Source: Clusia tigrina (Eukaryota; Arthropoda; Insecta; Diptera; Clusiidae). From it: a DNA stretch of 64,000 bases. Positions 10,183 through 24,163 of this stretch are shown piece by piece (within the stretch, counting starts at the first letter, position 1; every line of letters starts with the position of its first letter). The notes below the pieces were generated by a model. The model did no database searches, had not been told where the DNA came from, and worked only from the letters and a program-made list of their open reading frames with translations. The stretch is from positions 320,096,368 to 320,160,367 of the forward strand of contig OV050030.1 of NCBI GenBank assembly GCA_920105625.2, written 5' to 3'. The translations under genes and the position numbers were made by a program.

Positions 10183-11760
10183 CAGTTTGTCAAGAAAGTG
10201 TTTTGACAAGTTAAAAAATGGTGAATTTGGTTTCTCTCCTACATAATATAGTACTTCTTTATTGTTTTGATACATTTTTTTGATTCATTTAATTTAATCA
10301 ATGTACTAATGAACAGTAACAAAAAAAAGAGAAATATTAAACTTAAGATACAAAAAACATAAAAACAAAAATAGTCAAAAATTTTGCTGTCAAGAAAGAG
10401 TTTTGACAATTCGCTTTGGAACTAACTTAGCTGTGCAGTGCATTTACCGTTATCAGATTGATGCTTCACTATGCTTTGTGCGCATTTTAGACGCAAATTA
10501 ATCAAAAAAAGTTGTTCTTTGCTCATCGAATGCAGCATTTTTAACAAAATTATTATGAATTTAAGCTGCCTGGTAAAATAACGTCATTTGATATGACCCA
10601 ATTGCTTTACTATAGCCACCGCATCCGGAAAAGTGTCCAAGAATTGTCCGAGATGATTTCTTTGACCAGACAAACTATTTATAATATTTAAAATCACGTA
10701 AAAAAGGAAAATAGTCTGTTGCCAAAACCTTCGCACTTCAGTTCGCACAAAATATCACGCATTTTGGTAAGGAAAGTTGGCGAAAATCCACAGATTTCTA
10801 CGAGAAGCCTTTCAAGTCAACTCAAAGAAGATTGTGATACTGCCGTTACCTTCGAAACAGTAGAGCAGCTCCTGATAAGGTACCAGTATATGACAAGACT
10901 CGCTCGAAAAAAAACAATGCTTTCAACACAATACATTGAAAAGCGATTGTCTTTCGCTAGGATTTACTGTGCCAAACCGAATGACTATTGGGATGACGCT
11001 ATATTTTGCGATGAGACCAAAATCCTGCTTTACTATAATGGTGGCCCTAACAGAGTGTGGCGACAACCGTTAAATGCATAGGAAAATCGAAATATTATAT
11101 TATATTCCAATATTTAAATTCGGCAAACTTTCTGTCATAGTATCGGGGTGCATATCCAGTAAAGGAGTAGCAGAACTGAATTTTATAGAGAAAAAAATCG
11201 ATCCACAACAATATTTGGATATATTCCAACGTTATTTGGTAAACAACGCAGATCATTGTGGGTTCAATATTGATAGCAATCCGTAATTCAAATATTACCA
11301 AGATAATGACCCAAAACATAAGGAGCATATGGTAAAGATCTGGGTTCTTTATAATTACAAAAAAGGGTTAGATACGGCAGCCCAGAGTCCACACTTGAAC
11401 ATCATTGAAAAATTGTGGGAATATTTTAAGAAAAAAGGGGGAGAGAGGCAATCAAAAGATAGAGCGGAGCTCAAAATTGCAATACTAGAGGAATGAAAAA
11501 AAATACCAAGCGAATACGATGTGCAGAAATTGATTTATTCCATGAGGAGAATACTACAAGTAGTTATAGATGCTTAAGGGAGCCATACAAAATATTAAAA
11601 CCCTTTAAAATACGAATTTTCTTTTCTTTCTTTCATTTTTATAAATAAGTTCTGATTTATAAAAACACTTTCTTGACAGCAACTTTTTTGACAACTTTTT
11701 GTTTTTGTAAGGTTTTTTGTATCTTAAGTTTCATATTTCTCTTTTTTATTACAGTTCATT
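10183..11760 (+). mobile_element. Tc1-like DNA transposon with IR/DR-type ends (right end truncated)
   Basis: The left end begins with TA then CAGTTTGTCAAGAAAGTG (10181-10200), the usual TA-CAGT start of Tc1-like elements. A direct repeat TGTCAAGAA(A)GxGTTTTGACAA occurs at about 10188-10209 and again at 10388-10409, and its inverted copy lies at about 11662-11680. Sequence 10310-10400 is inverted at 11668-11760 (shared AACTTAAGATACAAAAAAC). This two-repeat-per-end layout is the IR/DR arrangement known from several Tc1/mariner families. The right terminus is lost where a LINE poly(A) tail begins at 11759. Confidence 0.8.
10593..11598 (+). pseudogene. Tc1-like transposase, decayed
   Basis: DDE transposase of the Tc1 group. 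From ATG 10593 an N-terminal helix-turn-helix region is readable (LLYYSHRIRKSVQELSEMI), followed by a TAA at 10689. The frame continues with a Tc1-type second DNA-binding domain (TRSLSSQLKED). Catalytic residues: the first Asp is in IFCDETK (near 11010) and the second in YYQDNDPKH (near 11300). The acidic third residue is in SPHLNIIEKLW (near 11390), where the usual SPDLNPIE has changed but the Glu remains, in DD34E style. Breaks are TAA 10689, a frameshift near 11075, TAA near 11284 and a late TAA near 11573. It is clearly dead. Confidence 0.85.
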
Positions 11761-13060
11761 TTTTTTTTAAGCGCAGCACTCAGACAGAGTATATATCCAT
11801 TGTACTGCACTTAAGGTTCCCTTTTACTCGGCTTTAAATCTACCCGACCTCCGAAGAAATAGAAGTAGATCCTGTGGTGCCAAGGAGCCAAGTTGGTTAC
11901 TCCTCAGCACATCAGTGCCAAAAATCCCAAACCTGATTCGAGCAAAGGCAGGGCAGACGCAAAGAAAATGGTCCGCCGTCTCGTCTTCTTCTCCACAGGC
12001 TGGGCACAGCGCACTGTCTGATATGCCAATCCTTTCCATGTGCCTAGCCCATAGAAAGTGTCCTGTCATCACGCCAACAAACAGCCTGCAGTCCCTCCTA
12101 CCTAAAGATAGAAGGAACCGTGACCATCGGTCAGAGATAGCAGGTAGCATAATTTTCGTCCATCCGCAGCCTCTCTCAGCCCGCCATGCTCGCTTGTGGG
12201 TCGAAACAACCCACTTGTTTGCAGTGGCTTTGATGGCAGCGGAAGGGAGTGGCAGAACAGGCTAAGGGCCAATAAAAACAGCCTCGGAGCCCATCCTAGC
12301 CAAAGAGTCAGAGGTCTCGTTACCCGCAATGCCAGCGTGTCCCGGGACCCAAGTCAACGTCAGACTATTATGTTTTCCAACATAATTTAGCCTGAATTTG
12401 CAGGACCTGACTATCGTGGAAGTGGTGGTCGGACTATCCAAGGCCATGAGCGCAGCTTGGCTGTCACTGCAGACACAAATAGATTTGCCTTTCCTCCTGT
12501 TTTCCACAGCAAAGTCCATTGCCTCAAGTATCGCATACACCTCCTCCTGGAACACAGACGCATGCAGACCAAGGGCAAAGAACCGACGGGTCCCACAAGA
12601 TTCCACGAAGACACCAGAACCTGAACCTTCTTCAGTCCTGGAGCCATCAGTGAAAATACGGCAGCAGTGTTTGCCGGGCTCGTTCTCGGGATCTAACCAT
12701 GAACGAGCCTCTGGCTGCAACACATTGTACCGCTTTTCTAGTATGACGGTTGATGACATGGAGTCCGGGGGCATAGACAGGATTGCAGAATCGATGTCAG
12801 TGCCTGTGCCGTCGCCCAATATCGAGTAAACCCCATACCAGTGGCCACTATGTTTCACTCTGCAGATGGCCTTAACGGCCTCTCCGCGGATGAAGACATC
12901 TAGTGGCGGGAGATTCACCAGAGCATCAAGTGCCGGGCCTGGAGTAGCCGGAAATGCTCCGGTACAACATATGGTCACAGCACGTTGTAGTTTTGATAGA
13001 GCTTTTTTGACCCCTACCAGAGAGAGTCTGCTCATCCAAACCATCGATGCATGTTCATTA
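11759..13060 (-). mobile_element. 3' part of an RNase-H LINE with poly(A) tail
   Basis: 5'-truncated non-LTR retrotransposon on the minus strand. A run of ten T (11759-11768), read as poly(A) on the element strand, marks the 3' end and abuts the Tc1 inverted repeat, so the LINE inserted into that transposon. Coding sequence runs from the RT thumb through RNase H to a C-terminal zinc motif. The 5' side is lost at a TA microsatellite. Confidence 0.8.
11824..13050 (-). pseudogene. LINE ORF2 fragment: RT thumb, RNase H, CCHC tail
   Basis: Readable from about 13050 ([22 protein letters not shown] connection) through RNase H. RNase H shows [30 protein letters not shown] and [10 protein letters not shown], which carry the catalytic D-E-D-D pattern. 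The C-terminus holds CPACGEEDETADHFLCVC, the zinc motif found at the end of I/LOA-type ORF2 proteins. An in-frame TAG at 12262-12264 interrupts the frame after AVFIGP; the sister LINE at 34279 reads GPEP there, so GAG to TAG is likely. The first residues of the long frame are only translated microsatellite. Clade I or LOA is suggested by the RNase H but not proven. Confidence 0.85.
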
Positions 13061-13095
13061 GTAAATACATTGATTAACAGTAATGAATCAAAACA

Positions 13096-14665
<1,570 letters not shown>

Positions 14666-14747
14666 ATCAAAAATATCTTGATCTATTGAGGCCAAGTCCG
14701 CATCGTCCTGACTTGTTGGTATATTGTCCAAAACTTCCTCTTCACAA

Positions 14748-14784
14748 CTTAAATTATAAATAGTACTACCATTTATAATTTAAG
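14748..14784. repeat. Perfect 14-bp inverted repeat with 9-bp loop
   Basis: CTTAAATTATAAAT (14748-14761) is followed by AGTACTACC and then its exact complement (14771-14784). It overlaps the stop codon end of the orphan gag-like ORF. It could be a hairpin or the scar of a local inverted duplication, since TTCCTCTTCA(C/A)AACT flanks both sides. Confidence 0.8.
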
Positions 14785-15112
14785 TTCCTCTTCAAAACTA
14801 ACATGTGAGTTGCCACTTCCCCTAACTTCTTCCCAGTTTTCAACTACTTTATTTTGGGGCTCCTTATCCAACTCTGCAGCTGCTAGGCTACTTTCCTGCG
14901 CCGGTGATTGCTGCATGGGTCTCATTGCATCACTAATGAGCTTCATCAGCTCTAAATGGTTCGCCCGGACCGTTTCCCTTATCTTTCCAAATTCCACCTT
15001 CATCGCCGCCCGAAAGCTATTTTCACTCTCTAATATCAATAAGTTCACGGCTGACCGGTATTGACTTGGTAGTGCTGATGGCCTAGCGCCATATTCCCCG
15101 TATTCCGCTGAC
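14773..15112 (-). CDS. Orphan ORF, possible gag N-terminus of an LTR element
   Basis: About 113 codons beginning [20 protein letters not shown] at 15112. The protein is acidic and likely helical in its middle ([20 protein letters not shown]), and it ends FEEELKL. I do not recognise it. It lies about 600 bp left of a possible LTR end with an adjacent TGGCGCCCAA-like base run (15705-15715, minus strand), which would make it the start of a gag gene. It stops in a palindrome, then a 0.9 kb TA array, and no further gag or pol follows. The first 13 codons of the longer frame (from 15153) look like leader. Confidence 0.35.
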
Positions 15113-15160
15113 ATGTTTACTTTAAAAAAAAACCAACTAACTTCTAACAACAAAAAAATA

Positions 15161-15959
15161 ACATAATACCTATAACTATGCCTGGAGATCTACCAATGCC
15201 ACCCTATACCCCAAAAGAATAATACATATTTATATAAAAATTTATCCATATAAATAACCCTTTGTAAATATATTCCAATCTTAATATTTACTAACAACAA
15301 AAATATAATGTTTTTTTATACAAATAAATCTTCGAATATACGGGGTGGGGCTCCCTTGTCTTCAATCTGTCGGAGGACTGTTTCTTCTACCAGGCGAGTT
15401 GTCATTTTTCATTAAAATTTTCCTTACATCTACTGAGACTCCGCCTCTCAGTTATCTCATCAGTGCTACGATGATCTGTTCAACAGACCACGGCCACGAT
15501 GAGATAGCTGGCTTCATCTCACATTTAGCCTCCCCCTCTTGTCGTTGCAGTTGGCGTTACGCATTGGCACGTCAAGTCAGCGGCAAGAGTGGAGCACATT
15601 AACAAAACACCAACACTAAACCACAAAATGCTTCACTACAAAATCACAATACATCACAAGGAAAATTTTAATTTACATTTCTATTATTTTTAATTTGGGC
15701 GCCATTAATGTTACCTCACCACTAGAATGATGCAGTGTGGTGGCCACGGCTAGCTCACCGCAATGGTCGTGGTCCTTAACCCGCCACACTGCATCGGGTG
15801 GGACAACACTACAAAAAAAATTTCAACTCACATTTTTGCCTAGCATCCTCCTCTACGACGACAAGCGAGCCCGCCCCATATTGTCCGCCTTAGCCTAACA
15901 TTTTCAACATAGAATTAAACACACTAAACATTCTACTTGTACTTAAATAAATAACATAT
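15161..15959 (-). other. Possible LTR and leader of an unplaced retroelement
   Basis: On the minus strand the sequence GGTGAGGTAACA followed by TTAATGGCGCCC (about 15703-15722) resembles an LTR end next to a tRNA-Lys-type primer site with only a short match. The LTR candidate holds an inverted pair GATGCAGTGTGG / CCACACTGCATC (15730-15741 and 15785-15797). It is cut at 15959 by insertion of element B, so its other half should lie right of 22300. I could not identify that half, so this is a weak call. Confidence 0.25.
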
Positions 15960-16613
15960 TGTTACGAAATTGCCCTCTTGACAATTTACTCTGTTACAAA
16001 ATTGCCCTCCGGACAATTTACTCTGTTACAAAATTGCCCTCCTGACAATTTCTCTAACTATCTGTACTCGGACTCGTACCGCTGGATTGTGTAGTAATCA
16101 AACAATCGCTGGTTAAATTAAAATAATTAGCTTTATTTAATTATTGCTATTTACACATTTAATATTAGGCTTAAAGTTTACTTAGTTATTATTTGCACTT
16201 TATTTCACAAACCATTAGTCACTTTATTTAATAAGTAATTTCATCACTTTATTTAATAATGTATTTCATCACTTTGCAAAATTACAAATACTGCTAATAC
16301 TGCTGCTTAGATTAAAATGCCTGATGTATACACTTTTACGATCTCTGATCTACTGTCTTCGAGTTTGAACAGTCTTGTCGCTTTTATAGTTTTCGAATGG
16401 TTGGTGTAGAAACTTCTACGCTATTCTCGTAGTTTCTAGAAGCTTCTATCCTCTTCGACAGAAGTCGAGAATATTCTTTTTGATATTACCGGCAGATGGT
16501 TCTTGAATAAACTTTTATTCGAATAGTTCGCATCTTGACTCACAGGGGGCACTCATTCTCCAGATGGGATCCTAAAAGTATGCAATCCCTTTTCACTGAG
16601 CTATCACGTTTCA
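15960..16613 (-). repeat. 3' LTR of element B
   Basis: 654 bp. It contains three tandem 32-bp units starting TGTTAC(G/A)AAATTGCCCTC at its left edge (the element-strand 3' end). Internal sequence begins at 16614 with the purine-rich tract (minus strand GCGGAGGGCAG) just upstream of the LTR. Confidence 0.93.
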
Positions 16614-16624
16614 CTGCCCTCCGC

Positions 16625-19600
16625 TTAAACTTGTTCGTCCCGAACAAGGATAGTACTGCAACCTTTATAAGAAGATAACCTCTCTAAATGAACGACTTTC
16701 ATTTTGCTCCTAGCCTTTCTCGCCAACTGGATGCGGTATACTACATCGTTGAGCCGCTTTATCACCTTATAAGGGCCTTCCCAGTGTGTTTGCAGTTTTG
16801 GCGATAATCCCTTTTTCCTTTGCGGATTATGAAGCATAACTAGCTGCCCTTCCTGAAATCCCTTGGAGTTTGCTCGTAGATCATATCTGGCTTTCATTTT
16901 ATCACTCATCAGTTGTGTGCGCTTTCTGATGGTTCCATGAATTTCATTCAGCTGTCTTCGTTTGTCAGCTACATAACTGCTACATGAAACTTCCGTAGAT
17001 GAGTAGGCACCGAATTTCAGATCTGCAGGTAATCTTATGTCACAACCGAAAATAGCCTTAGCTGGTGTTGTAGATGTTGTATCGTGAGTTGCCGATCGGT
17101 ATGCCATTAAGAAGAGGGGTATGTGTTGGTCCCAATCTTTCTGGTTTCTGTCCACGACTTTCCTTAGGTGTTCCTCAAGCGTACGATTAAATCTTTCAAC
17201 CATTCCATCGGATTGTGGGTGCAAAGGGGTTGTACGAGTTTTGCGTATGCCCATCAATTCACTCATTTCCCTGAATATTGTGGACTCGAAATTTCTGCCT
17301 TGATCCGAGTGCAACTCGAGGGGAGCTCCGAATCTGCAGACCCAATTATTGGTAAATGCATCTGCAACGGTCTTAGCTTCTTGATCGGGAATGGGGTATA
17401 CTTCTGGCCATTTACTAAAATAGTCGATTACGACGAGAACATATTTGTTGCCGGAATCACTAATTGGAAACGGACCTGCTATGTCCATTGCAATACGCTC
17501 AAATGGCGCTCCCACGTTGTATAAATGCATCTTCCCCTGGCTGCGACGGCTCGGTCCCTTGGCAGCTGTACACTTTTCACAAGCACTAATCCAGTCAACT
17601 ACCGATTGCTGGCAACCAACCCAATAAAATCGTGTTTTAATTTTCTCGACTGTTTTTGTTATTCCCAAATGCCCTCCGCTTGGCCCACTATGGTATTCCT
17701 TGAGAATTTCGCTTATTCTTGCCTTGGGTACCACAATCAAGTTCTTCGTGGTTTTTCCATCTTCGCTCTCCCACAGGCGGAATAGGCATCCATCTTGCAG
17801 CTTTAAGCTATTCCATTGAGCCCAATATGCTTTAGTTATGGGGCTTTCAGTCGAGATTTCGTTCCAATCAGGCCGTTTTCCTTCATTCTTACTTGATACG
17901 ATTTTTGCCAAATCTGGGTCATTTCGTTGTTCTTCTTTTATCTTTTCCGCTGTCCATTCATCGTCTGGTAAAACAGCCATTAAGCGCACATCGACTACTC
18001 CTTCTTTCCCTTCAGCTTTAGAACAGTGCTTACATTCCATACTGCAAGGACGTCGTGATAGTGCATCAGCATTCCCGTGATTTCCGCCTCTGCGATGTTC
18101 TATTGTGAAATCGTAGCTTTGGAGTCTCTCAATCCATCTCGCAACCTGACCTTCGGGATTTTTGAACTGTAATAGTCAGCGCAGAGCAGCGTGATCCGTT
18201 CTCAACAAGAACTTTTGTCCATACAGGTACTTGTTAAAGTGCTTCACGCACTGCATAACCGCCAAAAGTTCTCTCCGTGTTACACAGTAATTTCGCTCTG
18301 GCTTTGATAAGATCTTACTGAAGTAGGCTATTACTCTTTCATGTCCGTCAATAACTTGCGACAGGACACCTCCAATCCCAAATCCACTTGCATCTGTATC
18401 CAAAATAAATTTTTCGCCAGGTATTGGATACGCAAGGATCGGAGCTGTACACAATAGCTCTTTCAATCTGTTGAATGCCTTCTCCTGTTCGCTTTTCCAC
18501 TCAAAAGGACAATTTTTCCTCGTTAATGCATGCAGACTACCAGCCACGTCCGCAAAGCCTGGAACAAAGCGTCTGTAATAGGTGCAAAGACCCAAGAAGC
18601 TGCGTAGCTCATGCAAACTAGTTGGTCTTGGCCACTCCCTTACTGAGTCTATCTTATCTGGATCTGTGTGTACTCCTTCAGGTGTGACTTTATGTCCAAG
18701 GTACTTGACTTCTTTCTTGAAGAACGAGCATTTCTTTGCGCTCAGCTTCAACCCTGAAGCTCCTAATCGCATCAATACTTCTTCCAAATTCTTCAAGTGG
18801 TCCTCGAAGTCCTTTCCCATAACGATGATGTCATCTAAGTACACCAGACACGTTTTCCAGTGAAGACCCTTTAGCACATGTTCCATTAAGCGTTCAAATG
18901 TAGCTGGAGCATTACACAGTCCGAATGGCATCACCAAAAATTGCCATAGGCCATCACCGGCACTGAATGCTGTCTTTTACTTGTCTTGTTCGTCTACTGC
19001 CACTTGCCAATATCCGCTTTGTAAATCCAGCGTTGAGAACCAATTTGAACCAGAAAGTGTGTCCAACGTATCGTCGATTCGAGGTAATGGATAACTATCT
19101 TTCTTCGTTACCTCATTTAGTTTACGATAATCTACACAAAAACGTGTGGAGCCATCCTTCTTCTTGACTAATACCACTGGAGAACTCCAGGGGCTCGCTG
19201 ATGGCTCTATGACGTTGTTCTGATGCATTTCCTTCAGCAATACATTCACCTCTTCTCTCTTTGCCAGAGGTACTCTTCTTGACGCTTGACGAATGGGTTT
19301 GGCATCACCAGTGTTGATTGTGTGTTTCACCATCTTTGTTCTGCCTTCGTTTTTACCCTTTTCAGCAAATACTGACCAATGTCTTGCCAAAAGTTGGCTG
19401 GCAGTCCTCCTCTGCTCTGTGGATAAGTCTTTGCTCCATTCTTTCGTGAGATTGTCGAGTACCTTTTTATCAGCTGGTATCTTCATTTTTGTGTCTCTCG
19501 GCTGGCTTTCACAGTTTACAATTGCCGAAATTGCCCGGCAATTTCCAATTATCTGTCCTTTCTCTATGGTTTTAGCGGAATTTGCAAGATTGACCACCCT

Positions 19601-20250
19601 TACTGGCACTATTCTGTTCTGCTGTTCTTCTACGAGGGTTTTTCCAATTATGATGTCATCCAGTGCGAATTTTTCATCAGTCTCCACAACCCACAACTTG
19701 TTCTTCTCCACATCTCCGTCCATTTTGGCCCATATGACTGCCTCTGACTTTGCTGGGATTTTTGTCCGCCGCGATACAATGGCTTGTCGGATACCTCCAT
19801 ACTTATCCTCACCAACGGATAACGGTATTTCGGTGTTCGCATACTTCAACATTCGGCACTTCAAATCTAGGGTGAATTCATTCCGAATCATAAAATCCAC
19901 ACCTAAGATTAATTCGTCCACAATATCCGCAACTACAAACTCGTGCGTCACTGTTGTGGTGCCGATAGTTATATTCCGTGTAACTTTTCCCAGTACCGGC
20001 GCATCATCTCCAGTTGCCGTACGCAATCTTATTCCCTGAAGCGGCTCGATTCCCCGAACGAGATCCCTTCTAATTATGGAATGTGATGCACCCGTATCCA
20101 ATGTTACCACGATTTTTCTTCCATTTACTACGCTGTCGACAGTTAGGCTGTTAATTTTCCGTGCCATCTGAGAAACGAAGATTCTGGGGCTACTTGTTGT
20201 GGGAGTCAGATCAAGCCCCTCGAGACTGACTCCATCTAGTTTGTCGACGA
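16625..20250 (-). pseudogene. pol of element B: protease, RT, RNase H, integrase (two stops)
   Basis: All pieces share one frame. Protease: LDTGASHSII near 20080-20110. RT: FCVDYRKLNEV near 19130 and YLDDIIVMG near 18835. RNase H: DTDASGFGIGG near 18390. Integrase: GGHLGITKT...CEKC zinc region, AMDIAGPF, HSDQGRNF and DGMVERFNRT catalytic segments, and a GPYKVIKRL chromo-like tail, ending at 16625. Stops are TAA 18977-18979 (between VDEQDK and KTAF) and TGA 18176-18178 (in ALR-LLQFKNPEG, where Trp is expected). No frameshift was found. Upstream, the frame is open back into the gag 3' end in the -1 phase, consistent with -1 frameshifting for Gag-Pol synthesis. Confidence 0.93.
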
Positions 20251-21606
20251 CTTTTCAACATTTTCTGATTCCCTACTTTGGAATCTGACTTGCTTTGGAC
20301 GTCTTACCGGTGAGCGTGATCTAGAACGTTTCCGTCTCGATTGGCAATTACGGGCCATGTGTCCGACCTCTCCGCAGGAGAAGCATTTGCCCGTGAAACT
20401 TTGGCCGCTTTCAACTTGTACCTGACGGGCTCTGTATACTGGCTGGCACACCAAGGCTGCTGTCTCTGAAGTTAAAGCGCTAGCTACTGTCTCCATATAT
20501 GTAGCTTTCGGATTAGTTATTGCAGAACGCTTTATCTCTGCATCGCGAATGGCATATACAAAGGTGTCCATCATACACCTCTCAGTGATCTCTCCTGGGT
20601 AGGCAAGATGAGCCAACCGTTCCACTTCCGCCGCAAACTGTTGTAGAGACTCACCACTCTTCTGTACACGTGTTCGTAGCTCTACTTGGTACATCTGCTT
20701 CCGGTGTTCACTACCATACTTGCGCTGAACGGCATTCATTAAGCTTTCATAGCAGTCTCGCTCACTTTCTGAAATAGTTTGAAGCACATCAGCGGCAGCA
20801 CCTTTCAATGAAACGGTTAATGCAGCCACTTTTTCGCGAGCACTCCAACCATTTGTGCTAGCGGTAGTCTCAAACTGCATTCTGAAGACACTAAATGTGG
20901 TGGTTCCATCATAGGTAGGAGGCTTCAGTTTTATTGAGGATAAAGCTGGCACAGGCAATGCACCTTCCTGTAGTAGATTAATTCTTTGTTCTATTTGTTG
21001 CTTAAATTCGTTTTGCTTTTGCTCGTTCGCAATGAATTTTTGTTCTACACATTTTTCGAACGATTCCTGCCGTTTCTGAATTTCATAAACCTTCCTGTCT
21101 ACCATTTCGGACATTTCTTTCATCTGCTGTGAGTTTTGTTCCGCTAATAGAGCGAGTCGTGTTTCACTCTTCTGCAACTGTTCTTTAACACTCTTTTCGA
21201 CGAATGCAACACTCTTTTCAACGGATGCAACACTCTTTTCGATGGATTTAGCATTTTGCTGTAACTGCTGCTGCATCCTCTCTTCGGCTGCTTGAGTATT
21301 TTGTTGTAATTGCTGTTGCATCCTCTCTTCGGCTGCTTGAGCACTTTGTTGTAGCTGCATCTGTATTACCCCGATAAGTGCACTCATGTCAAAGTTACCC
21401 GTGCTAGTGTCTTGCGGTGTTTCTTCGTATCGAGATGTCGTTGCCTCTTCACATTGGAATTCATGCTCATCGACATCTATACCCTGCTCCTCTAAAGCGC
21501 TTCTTAATCGCACCTGCGGCTCCGCTTTAAGCCCTTGTGTTTGCAAATTTAAGCGCTCAAGCTCCTTCTTGAGCTGCTCCAATCTCAGTTTTTCGAATTT
21601 AACCAT
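20236..21606 (-). CDS. gag of element B (intact, 456 aa)
   Basis: Nucleocapsid/capsid protein. It starts at ATG 21606 (MVKFEKLRLEQLKKELERLN), a SAP-like helical start. Residues of about 80-200 form a long Gln/Glu-rich coiled coil with a 14-residue tandem repeat (AAEERMQQQLQQN) and further runs of VEKSVA. The capsid-like region follows (TFSVFRMQFETTAS, about 235-375), then one zinc knuckle CFSCGEVGHMARNC (about residues 408-421) and an Arg/Ser-rich basic tail. The only knuckle matches single-knuckle lineages. The frame is uninterrupted, unlike pol, so this copy might still donate Gag in trans. Confidence 0.9.
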   Translation of the reverse strand: MVKFEKLRLEQLKKELERLNLQTQGLKAEPQVRLRSALEEQGIDVDEHEFQCEEATTSRYEETPQDTSTGNFDMSALIGVIQMQLQQSAQAAEERMQQQLQQNTQAAEERMQQQLQQNAKSIEKSVASVEKSVAFVEKSVKEQLQKSETRLALLAEQNSQQMKEMSEMVDRKVYEIQKRQESFEKCVEQKFIANEQKQNEFKQQIEQRINLLQEGALPVPALSSIKLKPPTYDGTTTFSVFRMQFETTASTNGWSAREKVAALTVSLKGAAADVLQTISESERDCYESLMNAVQRKYGSEHRKQMYQVELRTRVQKSGESLQQFAAEVERLAHLAYPGEITERCMMDTFVYAIRDAEIKRSAITNPKATYMETVASALTSETAALVCQPVYRARQVQVESGQSFTGKCFSCGEVGHMARNCQSRRKRSRSRSPVRRPKQVRFQSRESENVEKSSTN

Positions 21607-21626
21607 TGTTTATTACAGATACACAA

Positions 21627-21643
21627 TCCCACTTCTGACACCA
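21627..21643 (-). other. Primer binding site of element B (tRNA-Leu type)
   Basis: On the minus strand TGGTGTCAGAAGTGGGA lies two bases after the LTR end. Its complement, TCCCACTTCTGACACCA, is the form of a tRNA-Leu(CAA) 3' end including CCA. Confidence 0.8.
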
Positions 21644-21645
21644 AT

Positions 21646-22300
21646 TGTTACGAAATTGCCCTCTTGACAATTTACTCTGTTACAAAATTGCCCTCCGGAC
21701 AATTTACTCTGTTACAAAATTGCCCTCCTGACAATTTCTCTAACTATCTGTACTCGGACTCGTACCGCTGGATTGTGTAGTAATCAAACAATCGCTAGTT
21801 AAATTAAAATAATTAGCTTTATTTAATTATTGCTATTTACACATTTAATATTAGGCTTAAAGTTTACTTAGTTATTATTTGCACTTTATTTCACAAACCA
21901 TTAGTCACTTTATTTAATAAGTAATTTCATCACTTTATTTAATAATGAATTTCATCACTTTGCAAAATTACAAATACTGCTAATACTGCTGCTTAGATTA
22001 AAATGCCTGATGTATACACTTTTACGATCTCTGATCTACTGTCTTCGAGTTTGAACAGTCTTGTCGCTTTTATAGTTTTCGAATGGTTGGTGTAGAAACT
22101 TCTACGCTATTCTCGTAGTTTCTAGAAGCTTCTATCCTCTTCGACAGAAGTCGAGAATATTCTTTTTGATATTACCGGCAGATGGTTCTTGAATAAACTT
22201 TTATTCGAATAGTTCGCATCTTGACTCACAGGGGGCACTCATTCTCCAGATGGGATCCTAAAAGTATGCAATCCCTTTTCACTGAGCTATCACGTTTCAA
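21646..22300 (-). repeat. 5' LTR of element B
   Basis: 655 bp and nearly identical to 15960-16613. It carries the same three 32-bp units at its primer-site end. It faces the 5' LTR of element C across a 1.2 kb spacer, so the two LTR promoters would point away from each other. Confidence 0.93.
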
Positions 22301-24124
<1,824 letters not shown>

Positions 24125-24126
24125 AT

Positions 24127-24143
24127 TGGTGTCAGAAGTGGGA
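24127..24143 (+). other. Primer binding site of element C (tRNA-Leu type)
   Basis: TGGTGTCAGAAGTGGGA, identical to the site in element B and at the same 2-bp distance from the LTR. Confidence 0.8.
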
Positions 24144-24163
24144 TTGTGTATCTGTAATAAACA

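Larger units (their letters stand above)
15960..22300 (-). mobile_element. Ty3/gypsy LTR retrotransposon B, complete (6341 bp)
   Basis: The LTRs at 15960-16613 and 21646-22300 differ at only a few positions (for example CTGGTTAAA/CTAGTTAAA and AATGTATTT/AATGAATTT), so insertion is fairly recent. On the element strand the LTR starts TGAAACGTGA and ends CGTAACA. ATAT flanks both sides (15956-15959 and 22301-22304), a 4-bp target duplication. The order is gag, protease, RT, RNase H, integrase. The primer site matches the 3' end of tRNA-Leu. That primer and a gag starting with a SAP-like helix suggest the mdg3/micropia lineage, tentatively. Two nonsense codons in pol disable it. Confidence 0.95.

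Noticed and set aside
19293..20039. 248-codon plus-strand ORF
   Set aside because: Antisense shadow of the protease region of element B.
21627..21643. A tRNA-Leu gene
   Set aside because: Only the last 17 bases including CCA match. A genomic tRNA gene would not encode CCA, and the position next to the LTR shows it is a primer site.
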